Part shown: piece by piece, positions 54,872 through 63,441 of the stretch
Layout: each line of letters begins with the position of its first letter
Position numbering within the stretch: the first letter of the stretch is position 1
Assembly: GCF_013415105.1 (NCBI RefSeq)
Contig: NZ_JACCDF010000001.1
Span: 513,174 to 577,173 of the forward strand
Source: Vreelandella salicampi
GTDB taxonomy: Bacteria > Pseudomonadota > Gammaproteobacteria > Pseudomonadales > Halomonadaceae
Direction: 5' to 3'
Length of the DNA stretch: 64,000 nt
Program-made: the position numbers and the translations under genes
The notes under the pieces: generated by a model
The model's database searches: none
The model's input: only the letters and a program-made list of their open reading frames with translations
What the model was told of the DNA's origin: nothing

Positions 54872-55334
54872 TACCAATATCTGGATCGATCTACACCGCA
54901 GTGGCCTGCTTAAAACCGTGTTTGCCCTACCTCACCAGTTCGTCACTACCGACTTTGTGTGGCGGGAGCTGAAAAAGCCTCCTGGTGAGGAATTGACGGG
55001 GTTAGGCCTTGTGGTTGAGGCATTCAATGGTGAGGAAGTTGCGACGCTTTTTTCGCTACGCCAAACATTGGGCAACTCCTCACTAGCGGATGTGTCGTGC
55101 TACTTCCTTGCCAAAGAAAGAGGCTGGACGCTGCTAACCAATGACGGCGCGCTCAGGAAATCAGGGCAGCAAAGCAAACTAGAGGTTCGTGGTGTACTTT
55201 GGATATTAGATGAGCTGGAAGCTCATGCCCTTCTTTCGCCAAGCCAACTGGCCGACTCTTTGGAATCGATGCTAAAAGCGGGTGCCAGGCTACCGGAAAA
55301 CGAATGCCATCAACGACTAGACCGATGGCGGTAA
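54846..55334 (+). CDS. PIN-domain protein, probable RNase toxin partner
   Basis: 162 aa from ATG 54846 (frame open further upstream within the ImmA gene). PIN-like acidic set: Asp9 in LVSDTNIWID, Glu41 in VWRELKKP, Asp82 in SLADVSCYFLA and Asp100 in LLTNDGALR, the arrangement of single-strand RNA-cutting PIN nucleases. Overlap with the XRE-ImmA gene implies coupled translation and a toxin-antitoxin-like pair. Alternatively a PIN nuclease with a defence role. Confidence 0.82.
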   Translation: MSAKILVSDTNIWIDLHRSGLLKTVFALPHQFVTTDFVWRELKKPPGEELTGLGLVVEAFNGEEVATLFSLRQTLGNSSLADVSCYFLAKERGWTLLTNDGALRKSGQQSKLEVRGVLWILDELEAHALLSPSQLADSLESMLKAGARLPENECHQRLDRWR

Positions 55335-55468
55335 ATACGGAGCTCAAGATGACGTCCCAGAGCAGGTAAAAGGCTTCTTGTCGGTTATGAATATTAGCCA
55401 AAAAAAATAGCTCAACAGATGGGTCCGCCCCCTCCCCCAGGAGCGGCGCCACATCTAGAGTTAATCAG

Positions 55469-55966
55469 TTACAAATACCCCATCTCCGCAAACGACTTAC
55501 ACCCATCACTTCCCACCACTACATGATCAATCACCTTGATTTCCATCAGCCCGAGGGCCTCTTTAAGCCGCTCGGTGATTCTCCTATCTGAATCACTAGG
55601 TTCGGGGTCACCGCTAGGGTGGTTATGTACCAAAATTACGGCAGCAGCGTTGTAAGCAAGTGCTGCCTTCAGTACTTCCCGTGGGTACACGCTCGCCGCG
55701 TCGATGGTGCCACGAAACAGCTCCTCGAAACGGATCACCCGATGCTGGCTATCCAGAAACAATACACTGAATACTTCGTGCTCGTAGTCCTGAAGCAGTA
55801 ATTGCAGATGCTCGAATGCCTGGGAGGGCTGCGTGATCTTGCGGCCTTTGGCGAGTTTACGCCGCGCAAAGCGCTTGGCCATGGTGATGATGTCAGTTTC
55901 GGTAACGGGCGATGTTACAAGGTAGGTGCCCGCCACTTCCCCGGCTTTAAGTTTGGCGTGTGTCAT
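55469..55966 (-). CDS. RadC-like JAB/MPN domain protein
   Basis: 165 aa from ATG 55966-55964 (GGAGG before). Only the JAB domain, without the N-terminal HhH of full RadC. The metal motif HNHPSGDPEPSDSD (HxH-x7-S-x2-D) with an upstream glutamate is complete. Short RadC-like proteins of this type (YeeS-like) are common in prophages and islands; role unknown, despite the old DNA-repair label. Confidence 0.9.
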   Translation of the reverse strand: MTHAKLKAGEVAGTYLVTSPVTETDIITMAKRFARRKLAKGRKITQPSQAFEHLQLLLQDYEHEVFSVLFLDSQHRVIRFEELFRGTIDAASVYPREVLKAALAYNAAAVILVHNHPSGDPEPSDSDRRITERLKEALGLMEIKVIDHVVVGSDGCKSFAEMGYL

Positions 55967-56055
55967 GGTTGCCTCCAATAAATAAAAATGCCGGGGTGGT
56001 GGCCCCGGCATCTATGTCGTTAGATAGCGTGTTGAATCTTGATGTATGGGTTCCG

Positions 56056-56667
56056 TCACGCAGCCATCACTTGGCTCAAACGTCGCTCCATTTCTTCATG
56101 GAATGCTTCAACCCGCTCGGCAATAGTGCGGATCATGATGTCGTCACGATAAGCGCGTTTGATAAACAGCGGCATACCTGGCCAATAGCTCACAAAGTCG
56201 ATCCACTCCCGCTCGCTGACCCATAGGCCGCCCTGACATTGGGGTATGTGCTCATTGGGTATTTCTCCATTCAACAGCACATCGATTTGGAACTTGGGTA
56301 GCTTGGTTTTGATTTCTAGCAGGCCGTTAGCGCCTACCAGGCTGTCGGGGGAGTAACCCACCTCGTGATTGAGGATAATACCCACTTCCTGAGGCTGGGG
56401 TTCGCCGGTGGCATCGCAGTAAAGTGCACGTGCCACGCCTTCCAGCTCATGGCCACGACGGGTATGCGCGTTACCCTGAAACGGCTCTGCCAGCTCGCCG
56501 GTAATGCGCTCGCCGATCAACTGGTGCATGTAGGTAATGGCCCCGGCACCCAATCCACCAGGGCCTTTGCCTTTAACCAGCAATGACTTTAGCTCCGACA
56601 TGGTGACGCGCCCTAAGCGCGCCGCCAGCCACTCAGGGGAGCCTTGCGGCATATTAAGTATCTGCAT
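56056..56667 (-). CDS. YqaJ/lambda-exonuclease-type recombinase nuclease
   Basis: 203 aa. Lambda exonuclease-like PD-(D/E)xK fold: GSPEWLAARLGRVTMSE at the N-terminus, catalytic Asp in GYSPDSLVG and Glu-x-Lys in LLEIKTKLPK, then HIPQCQGGLWV. Degrades one strand of double-stranded DNA ends to make substrate for a single-strand annealing partner, here the ERF protein encoded just upstream. Start ATG 56667-56665. Confidence 0.88.
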   Translation of the reverse strand: MQILNMPQGSPEWLAARLGRVTMSELKSLLVKGKGPGGLGAGAITYMHQLIGERITGELAEPFQGNAHTRRGHELEGVARALYCDATGEPQPQEVGIILNHEVGYSPDSLVGANGLLEIKTKLPKFQIDVLLNGEIPNEHIPQCQGGLWVSEREWIDFVSYWPGMPLFIKRAYRDDIMIRTIAERVEAFHEEMERRLSQVMAA

Positions 56668-56704
56668 GGATGCCTCCTTTACTCAGATAGAGGTGGTACT
56701 CCGT

Positions 56705-57493
56705 TCACTTAACGGCTCGTTTGGTGAGGGAAGCACGTAGCTTGTCGAAGTCGCTATACGGCACTTGCACAGCTGAGCCGTACTTGCCGCTAAACCACTC
56801 CTGTGTCGTCGCGGGGCATTGGCTGATCAAGCGTTGGATTTGGCCTGCCTGGAACGGGGTTATCGTCTTGATACCTGCCTTGGTACTGGCGTTACCGTTA
56901 TCATCCTGGCCGCGTGTGGTGATGTTGAGTAGTGCGGAAAGTACATAGCGCTTGCCGTAGCTGGTAGATGAGCCAAACGCCTGCACGGCATTTTTGTTAC
57001 CACTCATATCCGCAGGCAATAGCATGCTGGTCTCTTCGCGGTGGCCATCTTTATGCATCAGCACACCGGTTACCTGGATACCGCGCTCCTGCGTCTGAAT
57101 ACGAAAGCTCACCGCAAAGCCGTGCTTCTGCATGATGGGCCGGACGGTATCGACGATATCTTCCAAGGTGGCGTAGCAACCGTTGTTGGTTTGCCCGCGC
57201 TCTTCAATGCTAGGCAGTTCGGTCTGCATGGCCGCCATGGCAGCGCTATAGGCCATCATGGCCTGACGATCCATAACGCGTTCCTGCATCTGCAGTAAGC
57301 GCTCCATTTTGTCGATATCGACGTCGGGATTGAGGGCAGCGCGTTCAATTACCTGGATGATCGCTGTGCTTTCGGCTGTAGAGGTCGACTCAACGGAGGA
57401 AGCAGGTACAGCTGTGACGGCAGCGGCGTTGGCTTTGGTTGGGGGAGTTACCGGGCGGGAAGAAGAATTTACCACATTAGATGATCGTGCCAT
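56705..57493 (-). CDS. ERF-type single-strand annealing protein
   Basis: 262 aa from ATG 57493-57491 (GGAGG before). N-terminal ~45 residues low-complexity (Ser, Thr, Ala), then the ERF core: MAYSAAMAAMQTELPSIEE, CYATLEDIVDTVRPIMQKHG, GSSTSYGKRYVLSALLNI. ERF proteins anneal complementary strands and work with phage exonucleases. First of a two-gene exo/anneal pair with the YqaJ-type nuclease, 37 bp apart. Confidence 0.9.
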   Translation of the reverse strand: MARSSNVVNSSSRPVTPPTKANAAAVTAVPASSVESTSTAESTAIIQVIERAALNPDVDIDKMERLLQMQERVMDRQAMMAYSAAMAAMQTELPSIEERGQTNNGCYATLEDIVDTVRPIMQKHGFAVSFRIQTQERGIQVTGVLMHKDGHREETSMLLPADMSGNKNAVQAFGSSTSYGKRYVLSALLNITTRGQDDNGNASTKAGIKTITPFQAGQIQRLISQCPATTQEWFSGKYGSAVQVPYSDFDKLRASLTKRAVK

Positions 57494-57566
57494 GGGGCAC
57501 CTCCATTGAAACAAGAAATGGTGGTGATGCCGTGTAGCCAGGCATCATTATGAAGTAATCGCGGCA

Positions 57567-57743
57567 TTATTCCGCTAAATGCTGGGCTAGCTCATTGGCT
57601 TTAATAGGCACTAGCCGTACCTCAGCTCGATAAAACGCGCCTTGAGCGCAGACCACGGTGTCAGCGCGGTTGGCATGGTTGGCTATTAGCTCTTCAGTCA
57701 GACGCGTTAAAGCAACTTCAATGGCATGGGAAATAAACGTCAT
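57567..57743 (-). CDS. Small protein of unknown function
   Basis: 58 aa from ATG 57743-57741, with GAGGT before it; the open frame runs nine codons further. Helical N-terminus (SHAIEVALTRLTEELIANHANRAD) and an acidic end, no membrane segment. It lies 74 bp upstream of the ERF gene on the same strand and 30 bp after a terminator, so it is probably the first gene of the ERF-YqaJ transcript. Not recognised. Confidence 0.6.
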   Translation of the reverse strand: MTFISHAIEVALTRLTEELIANHANRADTVVCAQGAFYRAEVRLVPIKANELAQHLAE

Positions 57744-57773
57744 GGCAGTACCTCGCGGCATAAGCCCCACAGC

Positions 57774-57805
57774 AAAACGCCCAGCCTTTTGGGGGCTGGG
57801 CGTTT
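57774..57805 (-). terminator. Rho-independent terminator of the DUF932 gene
   Basis: AAACGCCCAGCC paired with GGCTGGGCGTTT around a 7-nt loop; on the minus strand the stem runs into TTTTGCTG. Confidence 0.88.
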
Positions 57806-57882
57806 ATGCCAGGGAGATGGTGAATATCATTGGTTTGGAAAATCGCAGTAAGGGGTAGAACGACGCCCTACCGATAGGTTGG

Positions 57883-58851
57883 TTAAGACACTAGCGCTAT
57901 CGCGGCATCCAGTGCTTCTTGCTTGAGCTGGGCGCCCTGGCCGAACCACGCTGAATCCATTCGGGTGTCGTTGCTGCGTGCCCGTTTGTCGTGGTCCACG
58001 TACTCAGTCACGGCATTAAGCAGGCCCCAGGCGGTGTCTTTGGCGGTAACCAAGTGAGAACCCCGGCCTTCGCCATGGTAGAGCTTCTGCACCTTGTTCA
58101 GGGCCCGGTAGTTAGGCAGCTTAGAGGGATCATCTATTGGTTTCTCGGCCCCGCAAATAACCGACTGAAAATACTGCTGCGCTTCACGATGATCGATCTT
58201 GCGTTCTGCCAAGGCCTTCATGCGGTACATAAAGTCGTTCCACTGCGAGACGGAGATACCCAGTTGGCTCTTCACCGCTCGGGGATCAAACTCCGAGCGA
58301 TGGGGTACTTTCACGGCTTGCGAGGTGCCATCCACCGCAATCTGCAGCGTGTTATTACACACCACCCTTACCGTAGTAGGCGTGGCCATCGTGGCTAGGG
58401 TTCCATCACACGAGGTAGCCAACAGCAGGTAGTCATTAACCTCATCCTGGCCTTTAAGCGAGGTGCTTAAACCACTGCGTGCCAGGGCCCAGAACTTACG
58501 CCCGCCCTTGAGAACGCCGGCGGTTTCCAGCTCATAGCCTGCGTACTCGGTCAGGTCGCGGTAAAATTCCAGGATTTCCTCGGGCTGCACCACCTTGTAG
58601 CGCTGCGAGACGACCGACAGTGGGGCCTTATTGTCCGAGCGGTAGAGTACCTTCTGTTCCGGGAACGAATGGATGCTGCCCAAGTGGCTTGCGCCTTCGG
58701 CAATAAAGCGCACCGGGGCTTCTTCGATATGCCAGTTCATACCGGCCTGTTGTTGCCACACTTCCAGTGGTTGATGGCGTGACAGTTGCTGCCCCAGGCC
58801 ATGCCAAGGGGTATTGCCAACATAAGCCATTTGTTCCAGTAAATGAGCCAT
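57883..58851 (-). CDS. DUF932 family phage/plasmid-like protein
   Basis: 322 aa from ATG 58851-58849 (AGGAG before). Matches the DUF932 group common on plasmids, phages and islands: GNTPWHGLGQQL, ALARSGLSTSLKGQDEVNDYLLLATSCDG, PTTVRVVCNNTL. Biochemical function is unknown; a role in plasmid or phage DNA replication or nucleotide modification has been suggested only by context. A terminator follows. Cytoplasmic. Confidence 0.87.
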   Translation of the reverse strand: MAHLLEQMAYVGNTPWHGLGQQLSRHQPLEVWQQQAGMNWHIEEAPVRFIAEGASHLGSIHSFPEQKVLYRSDNKAPLSVVSQRYKVVQPEEILEFYRDLTEYAGYELETAGVLKGGRKFWALARSGLSTSLKGQDEVNDYLLLATSCDGTLATMATPTTVRVVCNNTLQIAVDGTSQAVKVPHRSEFDPRAVKSQLGISVSQWNDFMYRMKALAERKIDHREAQQYFQSVICGAEKPIDDPSKLPNYRALNKVQKLYHGEGRGSHLVTAKDTAWGLLNAVTEYVDHDKRARSNDTRMDSAWFGQGAQLKQEALDAAIALVS

Positions 58852-58941
58852 GTGAAATCTCCTGTGTAAAACGTTAGACACGGCATAGCAGCCCGCGCCT
58901 ATTGGCAGCGGGTTAGCCGTATAAAAGATCAATACGTGTAG

Positions 58942-59223
58942 TTAAGCGTCGGAAGGTGGGGCGGTAGGCGTATCCATCACTGGCCGACCGCAGGCCGGGC
59001 AGTGGGGTCTTTCGCTGGCATCAAGCGGCCACCAACGCTGAGAGGCGAGTATCCCGCCGATCACCGCACCGGCGGCACTGCCGATGGCGATGCCGGTTCG
59101 GCCTTTGATGGCCCCTAATGAGGCACCGAGTTGGGCGCCGGTCTGGCAGGCGTGTTGCCGCGCCGTCCCGAAGGCGGCACGTGAGGATAGCGGTGTAGCA
59201 CCGCAGTGAGGGCATCGTGTCAT
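58942..59223 (-). CDS. Small protein with two zinc knuckles around a glycine-rich helix pair
   Basis: 93 aa, AGGAGAG before ATG 59223-59221. CPHCG at residues 4-8 and CPACG near residue 76 frame a central Gly/Ala-rich stretch (LGASLGAIKGRTGIAIGSAAGAVIGGILA split by a basic hinge) that looks like a glycine zipper able to insert into a membrane or oligomerise. I do not recognise the family. Upstream of DUF932 on the same strand (90 bp), so probably co-expressed. Confidence 0.68.
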   Translation of the reverse strand: MTRCPHCGATPLSSRAAFGTARQHACQTGAQLGASLGAIKGRTGIAIGSAAGAVIGGILASQRWWPLDASERPHCPACGRPVMDTPTAPPSDA

Positions 59224-59519
59224 CGGTCTCTCCTGTCGATGAGCAAAAAGACATCGATAGCCGAGTGCTATCCCCTCTGTGATATAGATCTGAAAGTATT
59301 TTTACTGGGCTGCGTCATCCTGTGAACGTGGGTAGCGGGCTTCCAGGCCTGCATTTATCGCATTGATTAAAATGGAATTATTTTTTATCGCTAAGGAAGG
59401 CTTGCAAAAGAAGATCGGTCGCTGCCAGCCCTTGCCCTGCATGCCATTGACCCGATGGATATCCTTGATAGCTCACCATCGTTCTGCTCGGTTATAAGTA
59501 GTATGCCCTTATACCTATA

Positions 59520-60000
59520 TTAATAATAACCAATAGAGCATGGGTGATAGCCATCAGGGTAACCAAGCAAGGTAAGCGTTAGCCAAGGCAAAGAGAGCCC
59601 CCATGGGAGGAGGCCAACAAGCCTCCGACTCATCCCCTCTTATCGATCATCACCCAGAGGCAACCCCCGTCAGGGGTATCGCCTAGCCAGCGATACCTGA
59701 TCATAAAAAACGGTAGGTAAGAGGAATGGAGAGGAGCACGGTCGCTCTCAAAGGCGACCGCGATGGGCCACGGTGATAGACCTACCGTTTCGTATCCGCC
59801 CATACCAGCCTGATAGTCCCGCCACCCTCGTTGTCAATCGCCCGTTAGGGCATCTCCCGCTGAACGCCTTAAACGACGACCGCGTAGACGCGCGGTCTCG
59901 TATCGGCGTATTGGCCCTCATTCACTTTTTCAACACAACACCGCGTCGACTGGAAGGCACACGGCCCAAGCGCTGTGGGCCTGCCTGTGGGCGTGCATCA
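59520..60000. other. Hairpin-dense non-coding region upstream of the HUH-like gene
   Basis: At least six inverted repeats: GGAGGC/GCCTCC (59609-59626); GGTATCGC/GCGATACC (59675-59697); a long-range pair AAACGGTAGGT (59708-59718) with ACCTACCGTTT (59780-59790), enclosing CGGTCGC/GCGACCG (59739-59760); GACCGCG/CGCGGTC (59878-59897); GGCCCA/TGGGCC (59963-59981). No convincing coding frame. Candidate replication origin, oriT or structured RNA; 59224-59519 shows nothing clear. Confidence 0.6.
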
Positions 60001-60010
60001 GGAGATCACG

Positions 60011-60724
60011 ATGATGAACCTCTCTTTTCACAGCATTCGCCACGGTCGTAAATGCCATCCGGATAACCTTAAACTGCGTCTCTGGTGGGAAGCCGGGTGG
60101 TACGACATGCCAGTGAATACCGCTCACGGGCCTCTCATCGAAAATTATTTAAACAAGGCCCATACCGTGATGAACCAGGCACTAAACGCCCACAGTAGGC
60201 TGCTGGCCGTGCCTGTGCTCCTGCGTTACCCCAAGGCCATGCCTGCCGATCAGTTACGGATTCACAACCTCGTGATTAGCCGATTCGTGGATTTTTTAAA
60301 TTGGGAGCTGGGGCTGATAGAGCTCTCCCACGATCCCGATATGCGCTATATCTGGTGCCGGGAACAGGACACCAGCGATAAGCCTCATTACCACATGGTG
60401 CTGTTATTCAATGGTCACGCGCTCCAACACTTGGGGGCGTTGAGCGCTTACATCGACGGAAGTGACGAAGCGTACAGCGGGGATTGCCTCTATCACCGTC
60501 TGGTGCGTGCCTGGGCATGGGCCATTGGCTGGCAGCTGGAGGAGATGAAAGGCCTGGTCAATATCACCACCAACAGCATGACAAAAGACGTTTGCGTGTT
60601 TCGCCTACACAGTCGGCAAAAAGCGATGATCAGAGAGTTCTTCTTCGCCATCAGCTATCTCTGCAAAGCGCACTCCAAGCCGATTGGGCAGGGTGTGCAT
60701 TGTTTTGATGGGAGCAAACGGTAA
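60011..60724 (+). CDS. HUH-type YfjJ / inovirus Gp2-like protein
   Basis: 237 aa from ATG 60011 (AGGAG 60000-60004). Related to YagK/YfjJ of E. coli prophages and Gp2 of inoviruses. HUH motif PHYH (His126, His128) followed by hydrophobic MVLLF, and a Tyr-x2-Lys motif YLCK (216-219) that would carry the nicking tyrosine of a rolling-circle initiator. Probably nicks single-stranded DNA at an origin, perhaps within the structured region just upstream. Function in islands is not established. Confidence 0.82.
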   Translation: MMNLSFHSIRHGRKCHPDNLKLRLWWEAGWYDMPVNTAHGPLIENYLNKAHTVMNQALNAHSRLLAVPVLLRYPKAMPADQLRIHNLVISRFVDFLNWELGLIELSHDPDMRYIWCREQDTSDKPHYHMVLLFNGHALQHLGALSAYIDGSDEAYSGDCLYHRLVRAWAWAIGWQLEEMKGLVNITTNSMTKDVCVFRLHSRQKAMIREFFFAISYLCKAHSKPIGQGVHCFDGSKR

Positions 60725-61316
60725 GGCATGAGGTAATAGCCCTCGATATACTTGCCTGTGAGCGCTTTATCGTGTTCGCCCTTTAACCCAATCCCCAGAA
60801 TCTACGGTCGCTGCTGCGACGGTGAATGGTGGCAAATTCAAGAGCATCTCAGAGCCCATGCCTACCAAACTTGGTTGGTAGCTTTGGGGCAGGCCTCTAC
60901 CCCACTACGCCCTAATCGATAGCCTGCGATAGCGTCTACTCTATAAGGCAAAACGCGTGACAGACCCAATAGCGCCTAACAAAAAGACTATAAAGAATTA
61001 ATTATATATCCATATATTCTATTTTATTTTTTAACCACTGCCTGAAATAGATGCTCATAGGCATGGGGCACGGCCCCAACATCCCTTGGGAACCGGTTAT
61101 TTCGGCTACCAATAGCCAGAATAACCGCATCGCCTGTGCTTATCTTCTCAGTGCGCTAATTTCTAGTTATTATTTCCCTCCGCATGTCAATAGACTTTCT
61201 TATCAGCTTCCGATTTTTAAGTAGCGCCGATTCCATACTGCACGAAAAAAGTCACTCTCTGCACTGCCACCGGACGAGCTCTTGTGGCACACCCCAACCC
61301 TTATAGGAGAGTGACA
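60725..61316. other. Intergenic region with several hairpins before the YfjI gene
   Basis: No convincing gene. Inverted repeats: CTACCAA/TTGGTAG (60862-60881); GGGGC/GCCCC (61065-61077); a 15-bp stem with two internal mismatches, CGGTTATTTCGGCTA with TAGCCAGAATAACCG (61094-61127); and TGCCAC/GTGGCA (61265-61289) just before the ribosome binding site. The AT-rich block 60985-61030 could hold a promoter. Confidence 0.6.
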
Positions 61317-62771
61317 ATGAGCTATCCCTTCCATCCAATTCTACCTGCCCCCGGCAGTTTCAATGCCCAGCGACTCGCCCCTACTTTATTGTGGCGATCC
61401 TGCCATGAGCTCAGCCAGAACTGCCAGGTGTCGATGGATCTCACCGTCCTAACCCTGCTAGCGGGAGTCAGTATGGTGGCTCAGGGCCGCTACGACCTAA
61501 AGATGCCCTATGGCGCGGTCAAACCCACCACAATCAACATACTGGGTGTCGCCGGCTCTGGTGAAGGCAAATCGCCCCTTTACGACAAAGTACTCAACGT
61601 CATCCTGGAATCGCAGCGTGAACAGCGTCGAGAGTGGCGCAAGCGGTTGGATGCCTACCAAGGAGAGTTGGAGGAGTGGCGTACTGAGGAGAAGGTACTG
61701 ACCCAAGCTATCTACCGTAAGCAGACCAAGGGTTCCAAGGCGGAGAGTGAGTGTCAAGCGCTACGTGAGTTACATAAGCGTCGGCCCGAGCAGCCTCGTG
61801 AGTTCCGGCTGCTATATGAGGACACCACTCCGGAAGCGCTATTCTCGGGGCTAGACAGGGCTATTCCGAGCGCCGCTCTGGCCACCGACGAAGCGGAAGT
61901 CTTTTTCAAGGGCACCATGAACCGAGCACGCAGTCACCTCAACTCACTATGGAGTGGAGGCAGCACGGTCATCACGCGAGCTACCAAGGAAGATATCGTG
62001 CTGGACGATGTTCGCCTAATGCTACTACTGATGGTACAGCCCGGCATTCTGGATAAGTACATGGAGACACAGGGCCAGCAGGCAAGGGACTCTGGCATGC
62101 TCGCCCGTTTTCTCGTCTGCGCACCACCATCGGTTCGCGGCCAGCGTTTCTACTCTTTGCATACACCCACGGAGTGGGATGCTTGGGCGGAAGCAGAGAC
62201 ACGCCTAGCCACCTTGACAAAGGAAAACATGATCTTGGTGCATGCGCCTGATACGCCACGTGCGGTGCTGGAATTCACACCAGAAGGGGCAGCCTGTTGG
62301 GTAGCGGTGGCAAATGAGATTGAGCGACAGATGGGCCCAGGGGGGTATTTCGAGTCATGCCCCGACCATGGCTCGAAGCTTGCAGAAAACGTGGCTCGTG
62401 TAGCGGCGTTAATACACTTGTTCGAGGGCCATGAGGGAGGCATTAGCCCAGAGACGGTGCTAATTGCAATGGATATCAGTCTCTACCACTCCGGTCACTT
62501 CCAGCAGGTGTTCTTGCCGCCTCCCCAAGAAGAGCAAGATGCACATCGTTTAACCGAATGGTTCAATGAGCTCAGGCAGTTTAACTGGCGTATCATGCGA
62601 TACAACGATGTTCGTCAACGCGCTCCACGCACGCTGCGCGATAAAAAGCGCCTCAAAGACGCTCTGGAAGTGCTAATTGTCCAACAGCAAGTGATAGTTT
62701 TTACTCACAACCGAACGCGTTACATCGACTTGATGCCTTGGCTGGGCCCGCCAGACCTGAACATGCTCTGA
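61317..62771 (+). CDS. YfjI-like DUF3987 protein
   Basis: 484 aa from ATG 61317 (AGGAGAG before; upstream in-frame starts lack one). DUF3987 proteins, such as YfjI of prophage CP4-57, look like primase-helicase-type ATPases. P-loop GVAGSGEGKS (77-86), a charged coiled coil (95-155), Walker B-like ALATDEAEVFF, and a sensor-like LARFLVCAPPS. In CP4-57 the yfjI and yfjJ genes are neighbours, as here, which supports a replication role for the pair. Confidence 0.87.
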   Translation: MSYPFHPILPAPGSFNAQRLAPTLLWRSCHELSQNCQVSMDLTVLTLLAGVSMVAQGRYDLKMPYGAVKPTTINILGVAGSGEGKSPLYDKVLNVILESQREQRREWRKRLDAYQGELEEWRTEEKVLTQAIYRKQTKGSKAESECQALRELHKRRPEQPREFRLLYEDTTPEALFSGLDRAIPSAALATDEAEVFFKGTMNRARSHLNSLWSGGSTVITRATKEDIVLDDVRLMLLLMVQPGILDKYMETQGQQARDSGMLARFLVCAPPSVRGQRFYSLHTPTEWDAWAEAETRLATLTKENMILVHAPDTPRAVLEFTPEGAACWVAVANEIERQMGPGGYFESCPDHGSKLAENVARVAALIHLFEGHEGGISPETVLIAMDISLYHSGHFQQVFLPPPQEEQDAHRLTEWFNELRQFNWRIMRYNDVRQRAPRTLRDKKRLKDALEVLIVQQQVIVFTHNRTRYIDLMPWLGPPDLNML

Positions 62772-62783
62772 TATTCGTTTTTC

Positions 62784-62807
62784 CTTGCCGCCCCTAGGGG
62801 CGGCAAG
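62784..62807. other. Perfect 24-bp palindrome after the YfjI gene
   Basis: CTTGCCGCCCC-TA-GGGGCGGCAAG, 11-bp arms. Twelve bases after the stop codon. T-run lies before rather than after it on the plus strand, so it may act as a factor-dependent terminator or a binding site. Confidence 0.6.
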
Positions 62808-62900
62808 AGCTACCTCCTGAGGAAGTTGATTTAAGGCCCTGCAGCAGCACCTTCCAAGCCCACCATGGGTATCAGGTTCAGGCACGCTTTCATGTCCCAG

Positions 62901-62975
62901 TTAAAAGGCCGAGAGCCTCTTGCCGTATTTGATGTAAAGCTTCACGGCTTTGATGCGTTGTTCGTAGGTGTACAT
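62901..62975 (-). pseudogene. Stub of an IS3-type transposase N-terminus
   Basis: ATG 62975-62973 to TAA 62903-62901 encodes MYTYEQRIKAVKLYIKYGKR plus four residues, matching the start of transposases in which EDRxxAVxLYIKxGKR leads the first helix-turn-helix. The frame then stops, and no transposase continuation is found downstream, so this is a truncated remnant. Confidence 0.7.
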
Positions 62976-63441
62976 AGACTACCTCTGTCGATAGCTCAAT
63001 ATTCCGTCCACATCTTCTCAATAGCCAACAAAGATGACCCGCCCTTGACCGTCAGCTGATGGTCTTTTGCTTCAGCCGGTAGCTCTCCTCGCCGAGCAGA
63101 TTGGTAAGGGCCGGGCGCAGGCTGCGGTAGCTCCCGGCGATCAGCTCAATTCCCCATAGACTACATACTGCTAGCAGCTGTAGTGGCCAAGCTTTCCATA
63201 CGCAGTCCTCCTGTGCCTCTCAACCGACGTCGTGCAAAGGCAAGAGGAGCATCGGCGGCGTTTGATCGGTAACACGCCTTAAGCGCTAACTCGTCGGTAC
63301 CGTCGGGCAGCAGCCAGATAATGCCGGCGACTCAGGCTGGAGCGCGATCTCACCCAGTCTTACACGTCTCGGACAATGGTAAGGCATAGCTGCTCATTCA
63401 AACTGCCTTACGAGCATTGGCCTACAACAAGATCACTTGAC
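62976..63441. other. Non-coding stretch with probable gene remnants
   Basis: No intact gene. On the minus strand a frame reading ELIAGSYRSLRPALTNLLGE then ESYRLKQKTIS-stop (ending near 63057) looks protein-like but has stops a few codons before it; I cannot name its source. Consistent with decay at an IS-rich island edge. Confidence 0.5.

Noticed and set aside
59520..60000. Retron-like or CRISPR element in the hairpin-rich region
   Set aside because: No reverse transcriptase nearby and no regularly spaced repeats with unique spacers; inverted, not direct, repeats dominate.
59773..60051. 92-codon plus-strand frame before the HUH gene
   Set aside because: GTG start without a ribosome binding site, overlaps the inverted repeats and the HUH gene start, and gives no protein-like pattern.
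62865..63059. 64-codon plus-strand frame opposite the transposase stub
   Set aside because: Opposite-strand reading of the transposase remnant; no ribosome binding site.
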